Below are positions 1 through 7,819 of a stretch of 32,184 bases of DNA, one piece after another (within the stretch, counting starts at the first letter, position 1; every line of letters starts with the position of its first letter). The translations under genes were made by a program, and so were the position numbers. The notes below the pieces were generated by a model. The model saw nothing but the letters and a program-made list of their open reading frames with translations, was not told where the DNA came from and did not search any database. The stretch spans positions 1-32,184 of the forward strand of contig JBCCUP010000051.1 of the NCBI GenBank assembly GCA_039196715.1, read 5' to 3'. The stretch comes from Pseudomonadota bacterium. Lineage in GTDB: Bacteria > Pseudomonadota > Gammaproteobacteria > CALCKW01.

Positions 1-773
1 AGCAGGCCGGCGGTGTTGTTGATCAGCGCGTCGCGCACGAACTCGCGGCCCGAGGTCAGGCTGCGCGGCTCTTCGCTGCTGAGGATGGTGATCAGGTACT
101 TGTTTTGACCGTCTGCGCCGTTGACGTACCAGTTCATCACGGTGGCGAAGGTGTAGGTCGCGATCAGCAGCGACACCAGCACCAGCGGGAAGCCCCAGAC
201 CTTGATGTTGTAGATCAGGAACACCACGACCGAGGCGAACAGGATCAGCGGCAACCACGCGCCGGTGGTGCTTTGGCAGGCCGGGTCGTCGGCGGTGTCG
301 GGGATCGGCAGGCCGAGCAGTTCGGCGTACTCGATGTCGGCGTCCAGGGCCTGCTGCACCAGGGCGGCACGGTCGCCTTTGACCACGTCGATCAGGCACA
401 CGGCTTCGAGCTCGGTCAGGTAGCTCAACGAAATTGCGGCGGCGGCGAACACCAGCGCAAAGTCGACCACCAGACCGAAACGGCGCGTGAGCGCGCCGCG
501 GTCGAACCAGCTCCGCCACATCGAGTGCTTCAGCGCGACGATCAGCATCATCCAGAAGAACACGATCGGGTAGAGCCACTCGGTCGGGAAGCGTCTGACT
601 TTGAAGCCGCTGTTTCCGGTGATGGACTTCCAGAGCTCATCCCAGCCGGGGATCGCCGGTGTGACGTTCAGCAACCCGACGACCACCAGGCCGAGCCCGA
701 GCCAGTAGACCAGGTCGTCGACCGGGCCGGAGGATGTCAGCTTGGCGTGTTGGGCGGGTGCGCTGTTGGCCAT
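1..773 (-). CDS. TRAP transporter permease, TAXI-associated fused type (partial, N-terminal part)
   Basis: This reading frame starts at an ATG at 773 and runs off the left edge, giving 257 N-terminal residues. It is an inner-membrane protein: hydrophobic segments are visible at about residues 20-35 (WLGLGLVVVGLL), 65-80 (EWLYPIVFFWMMLIVAL), 100-115, 170-185 (WLPLILFASVVVFLI) and 190-205. Short charged loops and a cysteine-containing periplasmic-type loop separate them. This helix-rich start, next to a TAXI-type binding protein, fits the fused DctQ-DctM permeases of TRAP-TAXI systems, which import small organic anions using an ion gradient; that part is family knowledge. No strong Shine-Dalgarno is seen. 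The gene lies downstream of the binding-protein gene on the same strand, with a hairpin and T-run between them. The substrate cannot be told. Confidence 0.8.
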   Translation of the reverse strand, partial: MANSAPAQHAKLTSSGPVDDLVYWLGLGLVVVGLLNVTPAIPGWDELWKSITGNSGFKVRRFPTEWLYPIVFFWMMLIVALKHSMWRSWFDRGALTRRFGLVVDFALVFAAAAISLSYLTELEAVCLIDVVKGDRAALVQQALDADIEYAELLGLPIPDTADDPACQSTTGAWLPLILFASVVVFLIYNIKVWGFPLVLVSLLIATYTFATVMNWYVNGADGQNKYLITILSSEEPRSLTSGREFVRDALINNTAGL

Positions 774-803
774 GGATGCTCAGCTGCGTGACGTACTTGC
801 GTT

Positions 804-831
804 AAAAAACGGGCGGCCCCGGTGGTCGCCC
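804..831 (-). terminator. Intrinsic terminator or attenuator between TAXI binding-protein and permease genes
   Basis: Read on the minus strand, two 8-nt arms (GGGCGACC and GGCCGCCC) pair at seven of eight positions around a 5-nt loop. G and then six T follow, the classic form of a Rho-independent terminator. It sits 31 nt before the permease start and about 180 nt after the binding-protein stop. It could therefore lower permease expression relative to the binding protein by partial read-through. Efficiency is not known. Confidence 0.65.
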
Positions 832-976
832 GCTGTGTTGCAATCTATTTTCGAGGTCAGATGGTGTCGTCACGGGCTGCGCAGTGAGGTGAGGGTGGCC
901 ATGTGCGAGATCCGTAGCGCAGTGTATGTGGGAATACACTCGCGTTGGTCGCGCAGCAATCCGTGCCACGGCGGAG

Positions 977-1000
977 CCGCACACAGCCCCGTGTGTGGCC
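977..1000 (-). other. 3' hairpin just after the TAXI binding-protein gene
   Basis: Nine-base-pair arms (GCCGCACAC and GTGTGTGGC, one G-T pair) enclose a 6-nt loop, 14 nt past the binding-protein stop codon. No T-run follows on the minus strand. An mRNA-stabilising 3' hairpin is therefore more likely than an intrinsic terminator. This would fit the usual need for excess binding protein. The rest of 774-1014 shows no gene. Confidence 0.4.
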
Positions 1001-1014
1001 CGTGACATCAGCAT

Positions 1015-2070
1015 CTAGGGCTTTGCACAGTCGGCGACAGTTTGCCCGGCCTCTTCCCAGGCGCGTACGGCCCCGGGGTGGAACTTGACCGGGTTCGGAC
1101 CGCAAAGTCCGGCTACTTTCGAGTCGAGCACGCCGAAGTTCAGCGTCGCCATGAACGGCGCGAGCTTCTTGTGCGTCTCGAGGTTCTCGATGTGGGCCTT
1201 GGTCAACTGGTAGGCGATGTCCTCGTCCATGCTCTTGTTGACGAAGTCGCCGCCGACCACGGCCATGCCGCGGAAGGTGTCGTCCTCGGAGACCACGGTC
1301 CAGTTGTCACCCATGCTGGCCTGCGCCTGCGCGAGCGGGATGGTGTAGGCGACCGAGCCGGGCTTGTTCAGGAGCTTCTTTGCCTGCTCGCTCTCGAAGG
1401 TGTCCTTGGGCAGCGAGAAGAGCGTCATCGCGCCGGCGGCACTGGCACGCGTGACGCGCGGCCCCGGAAACATCAGCGGAATCGCGGCGACGTCAGCGGT
1501 GCCGTCGATCACGGCAGAGGCGGCCTGGTTCCAGTTGACGGTGACCGACTCGTAGTCGGTCTCGGCCTTGGCGCCGCCGAACAGCTGGATCAGGGCGCGC
1601 GAGTTGGTGGTAGCCGCGCCGCGCGGGGGCCCGTTCAACACCTTGCGGCCCTTGAGGTCGCCCCAACCTTTGATGCCCTTGGCGTCGTAGGCGTAGAGAC
1701 TGAAGACGCTCAGCGTGTAGGGGTAGAGCAACTGGATGTTCGCTCCGAGTTCGGCGCCTTTTTCCTTGCCAAGCTTGGCATAGGGACCGGCGCCTCGGGT
1801 CAGCAGGAACGGCAGAATGAACGGTCCGTTGACGATGTCGACCTTGCCTTCGGCCAGCGCCTGGACGTAGTTGGTGCCGGTTTGGCCGTCCTTGAGCTGG
1901 ATATTGGCGATGCCGCGGTCGGCGGCGTACTCGACCAGCGCCGTGGCCGTGAGGCCGACCGCGGTACCGGCGCCGGCGGTGTTGGACGTGAGGTTCACCT
2001 CGGCCAGCGCGGCCGTCGCAGGGAGCGCAGCGAGCAACGCCACGGCCGTGGTTTTCAAGCGTTTCAACAT
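1015..2070 (-). CDS. TAXI-family TRAP transporter solute-binding protein
   Basis: A 351-residue periplasmic protein. It begins MLKRLKTTAVALLAALPATAALA, a clear Sec signal peptide with cleavage near residue 24. The mature start (EVNLTSNTAGAGTAVGLTAT, then DGQTGTNYVQALAEGKVDIV) is the typical N-terminal lobe of TAXI solute receptors. The ATG at 2070 is chosen because GGAGG lies 5 nt upstream at 2076-2080; an in-frame TTG four codons earlier overlaps that ribosome site. It captures the substrate and delivers it to the fused permease encoded downstream at 1-773. Two palindromes lie upstream at 2159-2192, so the gene probably has its own promoter separate from the ABC gene before it. The ligand cannot be predicted; TAXI receptors are known for glutamate and other organic acids. 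Confidence 0.88.
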   Translation of the reverse strand: MLKRLKTTAVALLAALPATAALAEVNLTSNTAGAGTAVGLTATALVEYAADRGIANIQLKDGQTGTNYVQALAEGKVDIVNGPFILPFLLTRGAGPYAKLGKEKGAELGANIQLLYPYTLSVFSLYAYDAKGIKGWGDLKGRKVLNGPPRGAATTNSRALIQLFGGAKAETDYESVTVNWNQAASAVIDGTADVAAIPLMFPGPRVTRASAAGAMTLFSLPKDTFESEQAKKLLNKPGSVAYTIPLAQAQASMGDNWTVVSEDDTFRGMAVVGGDFVNKSMDEDIAYQLTKAHIENLETHKKLAPFMATLNFGVLDSKVAGLCGPNPVKFHPGAVRAWEEAGQTVADCAKP

Positions 2071-2158
2071 GGGTGCCTCCAAGTGGTGGTCTGCCGGTCT
2101 CTGCGCCGTCTTACAGGCGCCATGGTGTGTTGTGGTTTGGTTGACGAGTCAATCTATC

Positions 2159-2192
2159 GCAACGTTGCAATGCAGTCCACGTGCAGCTGCAC
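2159..2192. promoter_or_regulatory. Two perfect palindromes upstream of the TAXI binding-protein gene (possible operators)
   Basis: GCAACGTTGC (2159-2168) and GTGCAGCTGCAC (2181-2192) are perfect palindromes, with centres 23 bp apart, in the 191 bp gap before the binding-protein gene. The first has the central CG step common in LacI-family operators. No -10/-35 pair was convincing and no regulator gene is adjacent, so the regulator family is a guess. Confidence 0.35.
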
Positions 2193-2261
2193 TTTTGTTC
2201 ACTCTGCTGTGGTGCGGCGCCAGCGTGCTCAGCGAGCGAACCGTGACAACCCGGACCGTCG

Positions 2262-4184
2262 CTAGGCCAATTGCGCGGCCGCGGTCGTCGGTTCGTACAC
2301 CCGCGCATTCAGTGGGGTGTCGGGGTCGAGCGACGGGATCGCCGAGAGGAGCGCATCGGTGTAGGCGTGTCCCGGGTTGCTGAAGATCGACCGGGTGTGA
2401 GCCTGCTCCATGATTTCGCCGTGGTACATCACTGCCACTTCGTCGCACACATGGGCAACCACGGACAGGTCGTGACTGATGAACAGAATGGTCAGGTCGA
2501 GTTCGTGTTGCAGGCTCTTCAGGAGGTTCAGGATGTCGGCCTGGATTGACACGTCCAGCGCGGCGACAGCCTCGTCGGCGACAACGAACTTCGGACCGCA
2601 GACCAGGGCCCGTGCGATCGAGATCCGCTGGCGTTGACCGCCCGAAAAGGCGTGCGGGAAGCGGCGCAGGTGCTCGAGGTTCAGGCGGCACTTGGCCGCG
2701 ATGTCGCGCACCCGCTCGTCGGTCTCGGCGCGGCTGCTGGTCAGGCCCATGACCTCCAGGGGTTCAGCGATGATGTCGCGCACGGTCATGCGGGGGCTGA
2801 GTGCCGCATACGGGTCCTGGAAAATCAACTGGCTGCGTTGGCGGTAGTCCCGCAACTCGGTCGGGTTGAGCGCGCCGACGTCGTAGCGGACGTCACCGTC
2901 GTCGTAGACGATTGCGCCGTGCGTCACCGGTGCCGCACGCAGGATGGCGCGCCCGAGCGTGGTCTTCCCCGAGCCGCTCTCGCCCACCAGGCCGTAGAAG
3001 GAGCCTTTCTCGATGGACAGGCTGACCTCGTTGACCGCCTTGACGACCGGTGTCTCCCCGATCCAGCGCCGACCCAGTGCATAGTGCACCGAGACGCGGT
3101 CAATCGTCACGAGCGGCCCGCCGGTCGACTCGGGTTTTGTGTCGGCGTGCGCCGCCACTGGCGTGACGCTCGGTGTCTCGATGCCAACCGGGCTTGCAAT
3201 GTCATCGGGAAACAGCGCGGCAAAGTGGCCCGGTGACACCTCGCTCAAGGGCGGCACCTCGGTTTCGTAGCGCGACCCAGCCTGCAGTGTGGGGTTGCGG
3301 GTGTGGAAGACGCAGCCGTTCGGTCGGTCCAACGGGCTCGGGATGTCGCCAGGTATCGGCATCAGCGGCGCGTCGAGGTCGTCGAGCTTCGGCAGGGCGT
3401 TGATCAGTCCCCGCGTATAGGCGTGGGCAGGCTTGCGGATGACGTCGCGCACCGGGCCGGTTTCCATGATGCGACCGAGGTACATGACCGAGATGCGGTC
3501 GGCCACTTGGGCAATCACACCGAGGTCGTGGGTGATGAACAGAATGCCCATGCCGAACTCGGACACGAGGTCTTTCATCAGGCCGAGCACCTGCGCCTGG
3601 ATGGTGACATCGAGCGCGGTGGTGGGTTCATCAGCGATCAGTAGGAGCGGCTTGGTCGACAGCGCCATGGCGATCATCGCGCGTTGCCGCATACCGCCGG
3701 AGAGCTCGAAGGCGTACTGGTTGAAACGGCTGGCGGGTTCTCGGATGCCAACGCGGTCGAGCATCGTGATCGACAGGTCCTTCGCGGCGGACGCCGACAG
3801 ATCGGTGTGGAGTTGCAGCTGCTCGACCATCTGCTTGCCGATCGAGATGGCCGGCGCGAAACTCGCCATCGGCTCCTGGAAGATCATGCTGACCGCGCCG
3901 CCCCGCACCACTTGCAGCTCGCTCGCTGTGCGCAAGGACAGCACGTCCACAGCGCCGTCGTTGGTGTGCAGGGTGATCCTGGAATGCGGCCCGTAGACCG
4001 CGTTCTTGGCATTGAGGTGCATCAGCGCCTTGGCCGTCACCGATTTGCCGGAACCGCTTTCACCGACCAGACCCACCACTTCGCCCGCCCCGATCGAAAA
4101 CGAGACGTCGTCGACGACCGTGATCAGCCCTTCGTCGGTCTTGAACTGGATGGACAGGTTTTTGACGTCGATCAGCGGTTTCAT
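2262..4184 (-). CDS. Dual-ATPase ABC transporter ATP-binding protein (DppD-DppF / GsiA-like fusion)
   Basis: 640 residues with two complete nucleotide-binding domains, as in GsiA or YejF, which power import of peptides, glutathione or related solutes at the inner membrane. The first domain shows Walker A GESGSGKS (41-48), Q-loop Q103, signature LSGGMRQR (161-168) and Walker B LLLIADEP with the catalytic Glu. Between the domains lies the oligopeptide/dipeptide C-terminal region, including a CVFHTRNPTLQ segment of the usual type. The second domain has Walker A GESGSGKTT (about residue 400), signature FSGGQRQR and Walker B FVVADEAVAALDVS. The start at 4184 has TGAGG 5 nt upstream. Unusually, no permease or binding-protein gene of a peptide ABC system lies nearby: upstream there is 400 bp without a gene and downstream comes a TRAP-TAXI system. 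Partners must be encoded elsewhere. Confidence 0.9.
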   Translation of the reverse strand: MKPLIDVKNLSIQFKTDEGLITVVDDVSFSIGAGEVVGLVGESGSGKSVTAKALMHLNAKNAVYGPHSRITLHTNDGAVDVLSLRTASELQVVRGGAVSMIFQEPMASFAPAISIGKQMVEQLQLHTDLSASAAKDLSITMLDRVGIREPASRFNQYAFELSGGMRQRAMIAMALSTKPLLLIADEPTTALDVTIQAQVLGLMKDLVSEFGMGILFITHDLGVIAQVADRISVMYLGRIMETGPVRDVIRKPAHAYTRGLINALPKLDDLDAPLMPIPGDIPSPLDRPNGCVFHTRNPTLQAGSRYETEVPPLSEVSPGHFAALFPDDIASPVGIETPSVTPVAAHADTKPESTGGPLVTIDRVSVHYALGRRWIGETPVVKAVNEVSLSIEKGSFYGLVGESGSGKTTLGRAILRAAPVTHGAIVYDDGDVRYDVGALNPTELRDYRQRSQLIFQDPYAALSPRMTVRDIIAEPLEVMGLTSSRAETDERVRDIAAKCRLNLEHLRRFPHAFSGGQRQRISIARALVCGPKFVVADEAVAALDVSIQADILNLLKSLQHELDLTILFISHDLSVVAHVCDEVAVMYHGEIMEQAHTRSIFSNPGHAYTDALLSAIPSLDPDTPLNARVYEPTTAAAQLA

Positions 4185-4584
4185 GCAACCTCATGGCGTG
4201 ACGACGGGCGTCTCGGGTCGTCCGCCCGAGTGAACGCGCCACGCGATGCCCAGATGGAACGGGATTACGGTATCACATCAGGTTACGGTGTTGATCCGCG
4301 GCCGCGTGTCGCCAACGACGGAGCGCCTTGTCGTCCCCGGCCTGTTGGCGAGACGGCAGCGCGTTCCGTGTGCTGTGACTGGAGGTCGAGCAGAGCGGCG
4401 GGCCCGGCGTTGACGTCACTACCACAGTTGCAATTGACCAACTGATTGCCCACGTCTCACGCAGATTGCACAGGAGACACTCGCCTGGCGCGGTTGGTGT
4501 AAAACGGGCCAGTGGGACAGCGGGCCAGATGGTCTGGGTCGCCGATGCGTTCACCGGAGCTCGGCGGTCCGGTGAGCCCCGGTG
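4185..4584. other. 400 bp without a recognisable gene
   Basis: This stretch between the ThDP-enzyme gene and the ABC gene holds a 93-codon open frame at 4273-4554 (minus). It has no recognisable domain and an Arg/Ser/Thr-rich composition, so it is not called. It contains the hairpin at 4551-4575 and ACGGT repeated 18 bp apart near 4266-4290. It should hold the promoter of the ABC gene, but no convincing -10/-35 pair was found. Confidence 0.5.
4551..4575 (-). terminator. Hairpin after the ThDP-enzyme gene (candidate transcription end)
   Basis: Perfect 8 bp arms TCACCGGA and TCCGGTGA with a 9-nt loop lie 9 nt past the stop codon of the ThDP-enzyme gene. There is no T-run, so this is a 3' stabilising hairpin or a factor-dependent terminator rather than a classic intrinsic one. 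Confidence 0.45.
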
Positions 4585-6312
4585 TCAGTGTCGGTGAGCG
4601 CGTTCAATCGCGATGTTGAGCAACACCTGCCGGCGTTCAGTTCGGGCGATGTGGATCGCTCGATCGAGTGCAGCGGGCAGTGCACCCCCGTCGGTCACGG
4701 TTTCGGTGTGGGCACGGCTCGCCTGGGCTGTGAGTGTGAAGTCGGGGCTCGGTCGCAGTGACGTGAGCGGCACGTCGTTGGACTTGCGCGCGAGTCCGTT
4801 CTTGTAAAGTCCTTCAACCGAGTGGCGGACAGCGCCCCATTCTTCGTTGTTCAGGACCAGCGTGATGACGGGCAGGCCGAGAGCCTCGCACACCTGGTGG
4901 CACGCCGTGGGGTTGGCGAACATGTAGCTGCCGTCGCCGACGGTTGCGAAGCAGAGTCGGTCCGGGTCTGCCAGTTGTGCGCCCATCGCCGCCGGTAGCC
5001 CCCAACCGAGCCCACCGGCGTGCGGCTCCTGGAAATAGCTGAGGTGGGTGTCGAGTTCCAGCGCAGGCAGCGGGCAACCGAGCTCGTGGAAAACACTCGC
5101 ACGCTGACCGCGGATGGCCTGGCCGAGGCAGTGGCTGACCCACTCCTTTGACATCGGCGTGCCGTTGCCTGTGGCAGCTTGTGTTCGAGCGGATTCGCGC
5201 GCTGCATCGGACGCAGCCGTGACGCGGGCGCGGCGTGCGTCCACGTGCGCCCTGTCGACGCCCTGAGCCCGGACTGCCTCGATCAGTTCGAGCAGTGCGG
5301 GCCCGGTATCGCCGGCCAGGGTCAGGTCCGAGCGAAAGCTGCGCATCGGTGTCGAGCGGGCGAACAGCGGGTCCGGGCCGAGTTGGATCACGGTGGCGTC
5401 GGGGCTCGGCGCGGCGCGGTCTGGCCACCAGGGTGCCAACGCGTTGATCACAAGCACCACGTCGGCGTCCTTCAACAGCTCACCCGGGAACCAGTCGACG
5501 TGACAGGGCGACGACATCGGGATCGCGATCTGATTGGCCCAGTAGTGGGAAAGCGGTATCGCATGGTCTTCGACAAAGTGCGCCAGGGCCCGGAATGCCT
5601 CGTCTGAACCGGCGCCGCGTTGTGCGATGATCAGGGGGCGCTCCGCCTTGGCCAGACAGGCAGCGGCCTGGGCCAGCGCCGCCCGGTCCGGTGCTGCCCG
5701 CACGGGCGCGAGGGCTGACGGTGCGTCGAGTCCGGTGGGTGGGCAGGGCTCGCAGAGCACCTCGCGCGGGAGACTCAGGTACACCGGCCCCTTCGGTGTG
5801 GAGTTGGCGATCGACCAGCCGCGGTCGAGCACCGGAGCAACCTGGTCGGGGAACTTGAGTTCGTACTCCCACTTGCAGGCTTCACGCACCAGCGCGGTTT
5901 GGTCGTACATCTCCTGACCCCAACCGATCGGCACCGTCCGCGCGCCAAAGCGGTCCTGCTCGGCCACTGGCGTGCGCCCGGACATCATGAACACGGGGAT
6001 CTGGTCGCAGGCTGCGTTGATCGCGCCGATGCTGCCGTTGGCGAGTCCGACGTTGGTGTGCAACATGACGGCTTGGGCACGCCCGGTGAGCAACGTGTAG
6101 CCGTGTGCCATACCCATGGCGACGTGCTCGTGTGGCACCACCACCGCCTCGGGCAGTGGGATGCCCTGGTCGCGCGCTTCGATCAAGCCCTCGATGATGG
6201 GCGGGAAGTCCGTACCGGAGTTGGCAAAAACATAGTCGACGCCAAGCGCCTTGAGCTTGCCGAAGAGGGCGCCACCGGCGGTGACGCCGTCAGTCTGTGC
6301 GTCGCCGGACAT
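4585..6312 (-). CDS. Thiamine-diphosphate-dependent enzyme (acetolactate synthase / 2-oxo acid decarboxylase superfamily)
   Basis: 575 residues. The N-terminal PYR domain carries the conserved Glu62 in a PHEHVAMGMAHG context, which activates the ThDP cofactor. The C-terminal PP domain has the ThDP/Mg motif GDG at 459-461 and NN at 488-489 (LVLNNEEWGAVRH). The start GTDFPPIIEG matches a group usually named only thiamine-pyrophosphate-requiring protein, related to acetolactate synthase and benzoylformate decarboxylase. The ATG at 6312 is chosen because its A is also the last base of the aldehyde dehydrogenase stop (TGATG), giving translational coupling; the longer frame from 6354 would overlap the neighbour by 43 bp. 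Coupling to an aldehyde dehydrogenase suggests decarboxylation of a 2-oxo acid to an aldehyde, as in the mandelate pathway (MdlC-MdlD). That reaction is inferred; substrate unknown. Confidence 0.8.
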   Translation of the reverse strand: MSGDAQTDGVTAGGALFGKLKALGVDYVFANSGTDFPPIIEGLIEARDQGIPLPEAVVVPHEHVAMGMAHGYTLLTGRAQAVMLHTNVGLANGSIGAINAACDQIPVFMMSGRTPVAEQDRFGARTVPIGWGQEMYDQTALVREACKWEYELKFPDQVAPVLDRGWSIANSTPKGPVYLSLPREVLCEPCPPTGLDAPSALAPVRAAPDRAALAQAAACLAKAERPLIIAQRGAGSDEAFRALAHFVEDHAIPLSHYWANQIAIPMSSPCHVDWFPGELLKDADVVLVINALAPWWPDRAAPSPDATVIQLGPDPLFARSTPMRSFRSDLTLAGDTGPALLELIEAVRAQGVDRAHVDARRARVTAASDAARESARTQAATGNGTPMSKEWVSHCLGQAIRGQRASVFHELGCPLPALELDTHLSYFQEPHAGGLGWGLPAAMGAQLADPDRLCFATVGDGSYMFANPTACHQVCEALGLPVITLVLNNEEWGAVRHSVEGLYKNGLARKSNDVPLTSLRPSPDFTLTAQASRAHTETVTDGGALPAALDRAIHIARTERRQVLLNIAIERAHRH

Positions 6313-7760
6313 CAGATCGGGTAGTGCTGCTGGGGGTCTTCGACCGTGATCCAACGCAGCTCGGTGAATTCGTCGATTGCTGCCGAGCCGCCGAAGCGGC
6401 CATAGCCGCTCGCCTTGGTGCCGCCGAAGGGCATCTGTGCCTCGTCACCGACGGTTGGGCCGTTGATGTGCGCGATACCCGTTTGCATGCGCTTGGCGAT
6501 CTCCATGCCTCGACGGACATCGCGTGTGAACACGGCGCCCGAAAGCCCGTACTCCGTGTCATTTGCGATCTCGACGGCATTGTCTTCGTTCGAGGCGCGG
6601 ATGACCGTCGTCACCGGGCCGAAACTCTCGGCCGAGTAGATGGCCATGGACGGTGTGACATCGGCGACGACGGTCGCCGGCATGATCGTGCCGGTGTCGG
6701 GCGCGCCGCCGGCCAGTAGCCGGGCACCATGGTCGAGTGCATCTTCGATCAGGCGGGCGACGTGGTCGACGGTGTCGCGGTCGACAACGGACCCCAACGG
6801 CACACCGTCGTCCGGTGTGCCGGATGCGAGGCTGTTTGCTTTTTCGGCAAAGGCCGAGCAAAAGGCGTCGTAGACACTCGAGTCGACAATGACCTTCTCT
6901 GTCGACATGCAGATCTGGCCCTGATTCATGAAGGCGCCGAAGCCGGCCGCGTTCACGGCAGCGTTGATGTCCGCGTCGTCCAGCACGATCAGCGGGGCCT
7001 TGCCGCCGAGTTCAAGCAGGCAGGGCTTGAGGTGTGTGGCTGCGCGCTCGGCGATCAGCGAGCCGACGCGGGTTGAGCCCGTGAAGTTGATGCGCCGTGT
7101 CAGTGGGTGGTCGATCAGCGCATTGACGACGTCAGGCGCGTCGTTGGCCGCGTGCGTGATGACGTTCAGCACCCCGGGTGGCAGGCCGCCCTCGGCCATG
7201 CACTGACCGATCAGACTGTGCAGGCCCGGGCACTTCTCGGACGCTTTCAGCACCACCGTGTTGCCACAGGCGATCGGCATTGCAAAGGCCCGCACACCGA
7301 GGATGATCGGCGCGTTCCAGGGTGCCATGCCAACCAGCACACCGACCGGCTGACGGTAGCCCATCGCGAGCGTACCGGGCTTGTTTGCGGGGATCACCTC
7401 GCCCTTGATTTGCGTCGTCATCGCAGCGGCTTCGCGCAACATGCCGGCGGCCAACATCACGTTGAAGCCGAACCAGGGCGCCGTGCCGCCCGTCTCGCGT
7501 TTGCCGAGTGCGATGAAATCGTCCGAGCGTGCCTCGAGGGCATCGGCGCAGGCGTTCAGCACGGCCCGCCTTGCACTCGGCCCCAGGGTTGACCAGGCGG
7601 GGAAGGCCGCGTCGGCGGCGCGGACCGCCTTGTCCACATCGGCGGCACGTGCCGCCGCCGCTGTGCTTGCCACCTCGCCGGTGACGGGAGAGAGACGGGT
7701 GAACACGTCGCCGCTGTCGGCGGCCACGGCGGCGTTGTCAATCAAGAGATCAACGTGCAT
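6312..7760 (-). CDS. NAD(P)-dependent aldehyde dehydrogenase (salicylaldehyde/vanillin dehydrogenase-like)
   Basis: 482 residues, the normal length for the ALDH superfamily. The sequence shows the oxyanion-stabilising Asn149 (APWNAPIIL), the coenzyme motif FTGST (226-230), general-base Glu250 (LLELGGKAP) and nucleophile Cys284 in FMNQGQICMSTEKVIV. The QGQICMSTE context is typical of the benzaldehyde/salicylaldehyde/vanillin dehydrogenase branch. It oxidises an aldehyde to a carboxylate in the cytoplasm. AAGGA lies 6 nt before the ATG. It is the first gene of a two-gene unit with the ThDP enzyme, whose start overlaps its stop. A promoter (-35 TTGGCA at 7814-7819, -10 GATACT at 7791-7796, 17 bp apart) lies upstream and overlaps a near-palindrome, so repression or activation by the divergent IclR protein is likely. 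The natural aldehyde is unknown. Confidence 0.9.
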   Translation of the reverse strand: MHVDLLIDNAAVAADSGDVFTRLSPVTGEVASTAAAARAADVDKAVRAADAAFPAWSTLGPSARRAVLNACADALEARSDDFIALGKRETGGTAPWFGFNVMLAAGMLREAAAMTTQIKGEVIPANKPGTLAMGYRQPVGVLVGMAPWNAPIILGVRAFAMPIACGNTVVLKASEKCPGLHSLIGQCMAEGGLPPGVLNVITHAANDAPDVVNALIDHPLTRRINFTGSTRVGSLIAERAATHLKPCLLELGGKAPLIVLDDADINAAVNAAGFGAFMNQGQICMSTEKVIVDSSVYDAFCSAFAEKANSLASGTPDDGVPLGSVVDRDTVDHVARLIEDALDHGARLLAGGAPDTGTIMPATVVADVTPSMAIYSAESFGPVTTVIRASNEDNAVEIANDTEYGLSGAVFTRDVRRGMEIAKRMQTGIAHINGPTVGDEAQMPFGGTKASGYGRFGGSAAIDEFTELRWITVEDPQQHYPI

Positions 7761-7770
7761 GAACGGTCCT

Positions 7771-7819
7771 TAATCTTAATAATTGAGATTAGTATCTAAC
7801 ATTTTGTAATATGTGCCAA
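7771..7819. promoter_or_regulatory. Divergent promoter region with 21 bp near-palindrome (candidate IclR operator)
   Basis: A 21 bp near-palindrome at 7771-7791 matches at nine of ten arm positions; its outer arms are TAATCT and AGATTA. On the minus strand TTGGCA (7814-7819) and GATACT (7791-7796), 17 bp apart, form a good sigma-70-type promoter for the aldehyde dehydrogenase gene, with the expected start near 7784 inside the palindrome. On the plus strand TTGAGA (7783-7788) and TAATAT (7807-7812), 18 bp apart, could serve the regulator. IclR proteins often bind such inverted repeats next to their own gene. Confidence 0.55.

Noticed and set aside
1042-2265. Long plus-strand open frame opposite the TAXI binding-protein gene (and similar long frames at 105-791 and 11976-13148)
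   Set aside because: They lie opposite well-supported genes, are rich in Arg/Val/Asp/His as expected for antisense frames in GC-rich DNA, and show no domain or ribosome site.
4273-4554. 93-codon minus-strand open frame in the gap before the ABC gene
   Set aside because: No recognisable domain or signal peptide; composition looks like chance reading of GC-rich DNA, and it has no clear ribosome site.
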